DNA of 18,895 nucleotides from WGOA01 sp964429745 (GTDB taxonomy: Bacteria > Bacteroidota > Bacteroidia > Chitinophagales > BACL12). Positions 17,201-18,895 of this stretch are shown one piece after another. The first letter of the stretch is position 1, and every line of letters starts with the position of its first letter. The DNA is taken from NCBI GenBank assembly GCA_964429745.1, contig CAYSDI010000068.1, positions 1-18,895 on the forward strand. Reading direction: 5' to 3'. Made by a program: the position numbers and the translations under genes. The notes beneath the pieces were generated by a model. The model was given only the letters and a program-made list of their open reading frames with translations, had not been told where the DNA came from and did no database searches.

Positions 17201-17824
17201 GCGGAGTTCCAGACCGTCCTGCCCCTGGTAGCGCAACGAAAAATCAGCAGGGTCTGCGCCCGGCTGGATAATCATATCATACTTTATGTTTCCTCCCTGC
17301 TCGTACAAGGCCAGGGTCATTCCTTCCGCGTAACGGGCCTCCAGTCGCCGATAGGTGCGCAGGTTAGTGGCCCACCGCGACGGGTCGTTGCCGACCAGGT
17401 AATTGACCCTTCCCCCGAAAGGTTCCGAGCCTTGAAAACGCAGCGGACCTGAGCGGCCTTCCAGACTGATGCGGTACGCGTGTCCGCGCAGCGGCAACCC
17501 TTCTGCGGGGCTGTCATACTGGATCAGGGTTTCGGGCGAAGGGCGTCCGGTTCCCTGCGCGGCTGCTTCGGCGTGCCCGTGGCGGTTGGGCCAGTCCAGA
17601 AAGTTCCAGACCAAGGCATCGTCTTGCACAAAAAGCGCCCCGCCTTGCACTTCGGCCCGATATTGTACCGGGTCGGGCCATTGACCGCCGTTGGGCACAA
17701 AGGCCGGACCGTTCGGGCTTTGTGCGTTCAGCAGAACAGGCAGAAAGAGTACTGCGAGCGTCGCAAGCGGTGCTTGCCGCCGACTTAAAGCAGGAAAAAG
17801 AAAAGCGGAAAAAACAGCTTTCAT
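14249..17824 (-). CDS. large T9SS type B exoprotein: SBBP beta-propeller repeats, PKD domains, gliding-motility-associated C-terminal domain
   Basis: A 1191-residue secreted protein. The signal peptide is residues 1-35 (basic start, then LATLAVLFLPVLLNA). About 38-270 is the N-terminal domain usually found before SBBP repeats (FVPNGGQWPDPVQYRAEV). About 275-760 has beta-propeller repeats with phrases such as NLWSTYLGGTGNEFPHSM, DVYVTGQTRG and VDICENIYVSGWGG. Four PKD modules follow, with DFGDG near 804, 893 and 976 and DLGNG near 1055; the first three contain DPxSCN. The end, about 1102-1191, is the gliding-motility-associated (CHU_C, type B) sorting domain: FPNAFSPNADGINDV, FNRWGQVVFE, GWDGTYLG and GMYKL. 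It is expected on the cell surface, as an adhesin or structural protein. Three G8-G9 tracts lie in frame at about residues 506, 527 and 946. ATG 17824 gives a complete signal peptide. Confidence 0.93.
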   Translation of the reverse strand: MKAVFSAFLFPALSRRQAPLATLAVLFLPVLLNAQSPNGPAFVPNGGQWPDPVQYRAEVQGGALFVQDDALVWNFLDWPNRHGHAEAAAQGTGRPSPETLIQYDSPAEGLPLRGHAYRISLEGRSGPLRFQGSEPFGGRVNYLVGNDPSRWATNLRTYRRLEARYAEGMTLALYEQGGNIKYDMIIQPGADPADFSLRYQGQDGLELRDGELHLRTSLNRIVEGRPYAYQEINGKRVTVPCRYRLKGEQLMFEFPEGYDQSRTLVLDPVTWIFGSYSGSTSDNWGYTATFDADGNLYGGGIVFGTGYPVTIGAYQTTWGSGSSGLGCDVGITKFSADGSTNLWSTYLGGTGNEFPHSMIANDAGELWVYGTTGSSNFPVSAGAYDVGFSAGPSVAVTGVNFPLGSDIFVTHLSADGASLLGGTYVGGVSNDGLNLGASTSFNYGDHARGEIILDAAGQPVIASCTVSSDFPTTAGVFQPSPGGGQDGVLFSLSEDLTTLLWSTYFGGGGSDGVYSVKVQADGSLVAGGGSTSNDLPTTPGVILPSYGGSADGFVLRSSADGSTIETLTYLGTPNYDQVYFAALDADGDVYVTGQTRGSAFPISPGVYSVPGSGQFVVKLFPDFSAYEFSTQYGSGSGEINISPTAFLVDICENIYVSGWGGITNTFGTTTGLPVTADALKPSTDGSDFYFTVFSAGMTGLEFASFYGGNFSREHVDGGTSRFDNNGVIYQAVCAGCGGSDDFPTTVGAVSQTNNSSNCNLGVAKIALDFTGVNAALDVEPALIGCLPLTANFINNSSVGVSYVWDFGDGTGISTAFEPSHVYTTPGVFTVQLIASDPASCNFADTAYLTVTVHEDSTLASFDLLETDYCDSLVVALTNTSFTVGTASYAWDFGDGTFSSGSNPTHTYTLPGMYQLQLIVSDPVSCNGGDTLTATITVAPRAIAGVGGGEGCAPLLLEPLNTSIGISPSYTWDFGDGSTATGATTSYTYSTAGTYTLSLYMNDPASCNNGDTATATVQVFENPVASISATPETGSFYQVIEFAGGSPVADEINWDLGNGVTAFGPLVSYQYPEPGEYTVCVTALTAAGCQDTACITVRLDADSELAFPNAFSPNADGINDVVLPFYWGLEGYLLRIFNRWGQVVFESNNTGLGWDGTYLGEPQEVGMYKLTATGKGLDGLDYTIVSDLFLVR
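14982..14990 (-). repeat. G9 homopolymer tract in the T9SS type B gene
   Basis: Nine C on the plus strand, so G9 in the coding strand, encoding part of AGVGGGEG at the border of the second and third PKD modules (about residue 946). It is currently in frame. A one-base slip would remove the type B sorting domain. Confidence 0.97.
16239..16247 (-). repeat. G9 homopolymer tract in the T9SS type B gene
   Basis: Nine C on the plus strand, encoding the Gly run in VAGGGSTSND (about residue 527), within the propeller repeats. It is currently in frame. Confidence 0.97.
16302..16309 (-). repeat. G8 homopolymer tract in the T9SS type B gene
   Basis: Eight C on the plus strand, encoding the Gly run in YFGGGGSDG (about residue 506). 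It is only 54 bases from the neighbouring G9 tract. Confidence 0.97.
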
Positions 17825-17890
17825 ATAGATTATAATATAAAATGAAAGATTGAAGAACGAAAAGGATTCCAGGTGGAGGGTTGCCAGAGC

Positions 17891-17922
17891 GTTAAGGTGC
17901 TCTTGGCATAGCCAAGTTAAGG
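17891..17922. promoter_or_regulatory. inverted repeat flanked by direct repeats, operator-like
   Basis: CTTGGC-ATA-GCCAAG (17902-17916) is a perfect 6-bp inverted repeat with a 3-base spacer. GTTAAGG occurs on both sides (17891-17897 and 17916-17922). It lies about 70 bases upstream of the T9SS type B start, in the 239-base divergent gap to the Nudix gene. It could bind a dimeric regulator or form a small hairpin; there is no T-run to make it a terminator. Confidence 0.35.
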
Positions 17923-17929
17923 ACTCCGT

Positions 17930-18033
17930 GGCAAGCTATTTGCATAGGCTGGTTTCTGTTTGGCCGGGTGTCTGTTTGCCAAGCTATTTGGATGGCAAGC
18001 TGTCTGGCTATCTGCTTGGCAAGCTGTCTGCTT
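17930..18033. repeat. degenerate array of thirteen octamers upstream of the Nudix gene
   Basis: Read in steps of eight from 17930, all thirteen octamers end in T. GGCAAGCT occurs at 17930, 17994 and 18018, and GCCAAGCT at 17978; all spacings (48, 16, 24) are multiples of eight. The octamers between them are of a second type, such as GTCTGCTT, GTCTGTTT and ATTTGGAT. The array ends just before the candidate promoter of the Nudix gene and fills most of the divergent gap. It encodes no plausible protein: a TTG-start frame across it overlaps the Nudix gene in another frame. Confidence 0.75.
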
Positions 18034-18059
18034 GGGCATTGGGGTTTGGTGTAGCTTTG
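18032..18059 (+). promoter_or_regulatory. candidate Bacteroidota promoter for the Nudix gene
   Basis: TTG (18032-18034), 17 bases, then TAGCTTTG (18052-18059) matches TTG-N17-23-TAnnTTTG fully. Transcription would start near 18065, almost on the GTG start at 18064. Either the mRNA is leaderless or the true start is slightly downstream, for example the TTG at 18079. Confidence 0.45.
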
Positions 18060-18063
18060 GCCC

Positions 18064-18807
18064 GTGCTTTTTCTCGATTTGCCGCGTCTGCGACAGGCAC
18101 TTTTGAACCTGCCGGGCGAAGAGGCCCAGTACCGCATGGCACCGGCTTTGCGCCGCCAACAAATTCCCGATTCCTGGACGCGCCAGGGGGTCCGGGAAAG
18201 TGCCGTTTTCATTTTGTTGTTTCCCCGGGATGAGCAAGATGTTGGCAGCGGCGGGCAAGGCACGATCTTTAACCATACCGGTGGCGGAAGACAGGGCGCA
18301 GGCAGCGGCGGGCAGCGCGCGCAAGAAAACAAACCAAGCCAAGCACAGATGCTGCACACCGTCCTGATGCAGCGACCGGTTTACGAAGGGGCACATTCCG
18401 GCCAAATCAGCTTTCCAGGCGGCCGCCTGGAGCCCTGGGATACGGACTTGCAACAGACTGCGCTGCGCGAAATGGAGGAGGAAATCGGGGTGGCATCCGG
18501 CTCGGTAGAGGTACTCGGTCCACTTTCAGGATTGTACGTGCCGGTAAGCCACAGCCACATCCAACCTTTTGTAGGATTTGTGCACCAAGAGCCCATTTTT
18601 CGGCCCGATCCCCGCGAAGTGCAGGACCTGCTTGTCACCAGCATATCTGCACTGTTTAACGATAGCGCCAAAGACGAAACGGAGATCACGGTCGGGAACG
18701 GAATCCGGTTGAACGCGCCGTACTACGCGGTTCACGATCGCATGGTTTGGGGGGCCACCGCCATGATTATCAGCGAACTCGAAGCGCTGGTCAAGGGGTT
18801 GGAGTAA
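18064..18807 (+). CDS. NudL-like Nudix hydrolase (probable CoA pyrophosphatase) with a low-complexity insertion
   Basis: A 247-residue Nudix enzyme; relatives hydrolyse coenzyme A and its derivatives to 3',5'-ADP and a phosphopantetheine product. HSGQISFPGG (111-120) followed by LEPWD and TALREMEEEIGV (132-143) is the CoA-pyrophosphatase form of the Nudix box, with metal-binding glutamates in REMEEE. The N-terminal LPGEEAQYRMAP (16-27) is also typical of the family. Residues about 55-96, between the strand AVFILLFP and HTVLMQRP, are an unusual glycine/glutamine-rich insertion with GSGGQ at 61-65 and again at 80-84. An in-frame TAG at 18052 limits the start. GTG 18064 is the first candidate and TTG 18079 the alternative, while the ATG at 18136 would cut into the conserved LPGEEAQ segment. 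It is divergent from the T9SS type B gene and stands alone. Confidence 0.87.
   Translation: MLFLDLPRLRQALLNLPGEEAQYRMAPALRRQQIPDSWTRQGVRESAVFILLFPRDEQDVGSGGQGTIFNHTGGGRQGAGSGGQRAQENKPSQAQMLHTVLMQRPVYEGAHSGQISFPGGRLEPWDTDLQQTALREMEEEIGVASGSVEVLGPLSGLYVPVSHSHIQPFVGFVHQEPIFRPDPREVQDLLVTSISALFNDSAKDETEITVGNGIRLNAPYYAVHDRMVWGATAMIISELEALVKGLE
18244..18314 (+). repeat. direct repeat inside the Nudix insertion
   Basis: The 14-mer GGCAGCGGCGGGCA occurs at 18244-18257 and again at 18301-18314, 57 bases (19 codons) apart and in frame. Both copies encode GSGGQ. The stretch between is also glycine-rich (TGGGRQGAG). Confidence 0.9.
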
Positions 18808-18833
18808 GCAACCTTCTGGCAGCGCCGAAACCT

Positions 18834-18895
18834 GGCAATGCGGTTACGAGGCAATGAGGTTACAAGGCAATGCGGTTACGAGGCAATGAGGTTAC
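18834..18895. repeat. 16-bp tandem repeat array running off the right edge
   Basis: Three complete 16-base units and 14 bases of a fourth. GGCAATGCGGTTACGA (18834-18849, and identical at 18866-18881) alternates with GGCAATGAGGTTACAA (18850-18865) and its truncated copy (18882-18895), making a 32-bp higher-order repeat. Each unit is two octamers that begin with GG. The array starts 27 bases after the Nudix stop, and its full length is not visible. Confidence 0.95.

Noticed and set aside
17850..18233. 127-codon plus-strand frame starting with TTG across the octamer array
   Set aside because: It overlaps the Nudix gene in another frame, and its repeated GKLSGYL-like peptides simply reflect the 8-bp DNA repeat.
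17892..18453. Minus-strand frames of 155 and 178 codons over the array and the Nudix gene
   Set aside because: They are antisense to the conserved Nudix coding sequence, and their low-complexity peptides come from the repeats.

Overview
The window looks like a chromosomal piece of a Bacteroidota bacterium, most likely of the Saprospiria (Lewinella/Haliscomenobacter-like). The reasons are two different type IX secretion (T9SS) sorting domains, an OmpA-family-style PD40 protein, TAnnTTTG-type promoter motifs, mostly weak or absent Shine-Dalgarno sequences, and GC content in the mid-50s by eye. No RNA gene, IS element, prophage or CRISPR array was seen.

Layout. 1-2325 (minus): a five-pass-like membrane protein of unknown function, coupled by a 1-base stop/start overlap to a large secreted PD40 protein that runs off the left edge. 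2378-4359 (minus): a stand-alone T9SS type A cargo gene with its own promoter candidate and a textbook intrinsic terminator. 4611-8913 (minus): a small membrane protein, a VWA protein, a MoxR-type AAA+ ATPase and a diacylglycerol-kinase-like lipid kinase, all codirectional. 9035-14125 (plus): a three-polypeptide proton-translocating NAD(P) transhydrogenase (pntAA, pntAB, pntB). Its last gene is coupled by a TTGA overlap to a GT-C-like polytopic membrane protein with a C-terminal beta-sandwich. 14249-17824 (minus): a 1191-residue T9SS type B protein with SBBP-type beta-propeller repeats and PKD modules. 18064-18807 (plus): a NudL-like Nudix hydrolase.

The core genes are ordinary for the group. 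The unusual signal is repeat structure concentrated in the right third of the window. There are three G8-G9 tracts in the T9SS type B gene, which look like phase-variation tracts. A 54-bp tandem repeat built of 9-mers lies in a loop of the GT-C-like protein, and a glycine-rich repeat insertion lies in the Nudix enzyme. Two arrays with 8/16-bp periodicity, both built on units beginning GGCAA, flank the Nudix gene. Repeats inside genes have frame-preserving units, while those outside genes have an 8-bp period. No new defence or mobile system could be supported.
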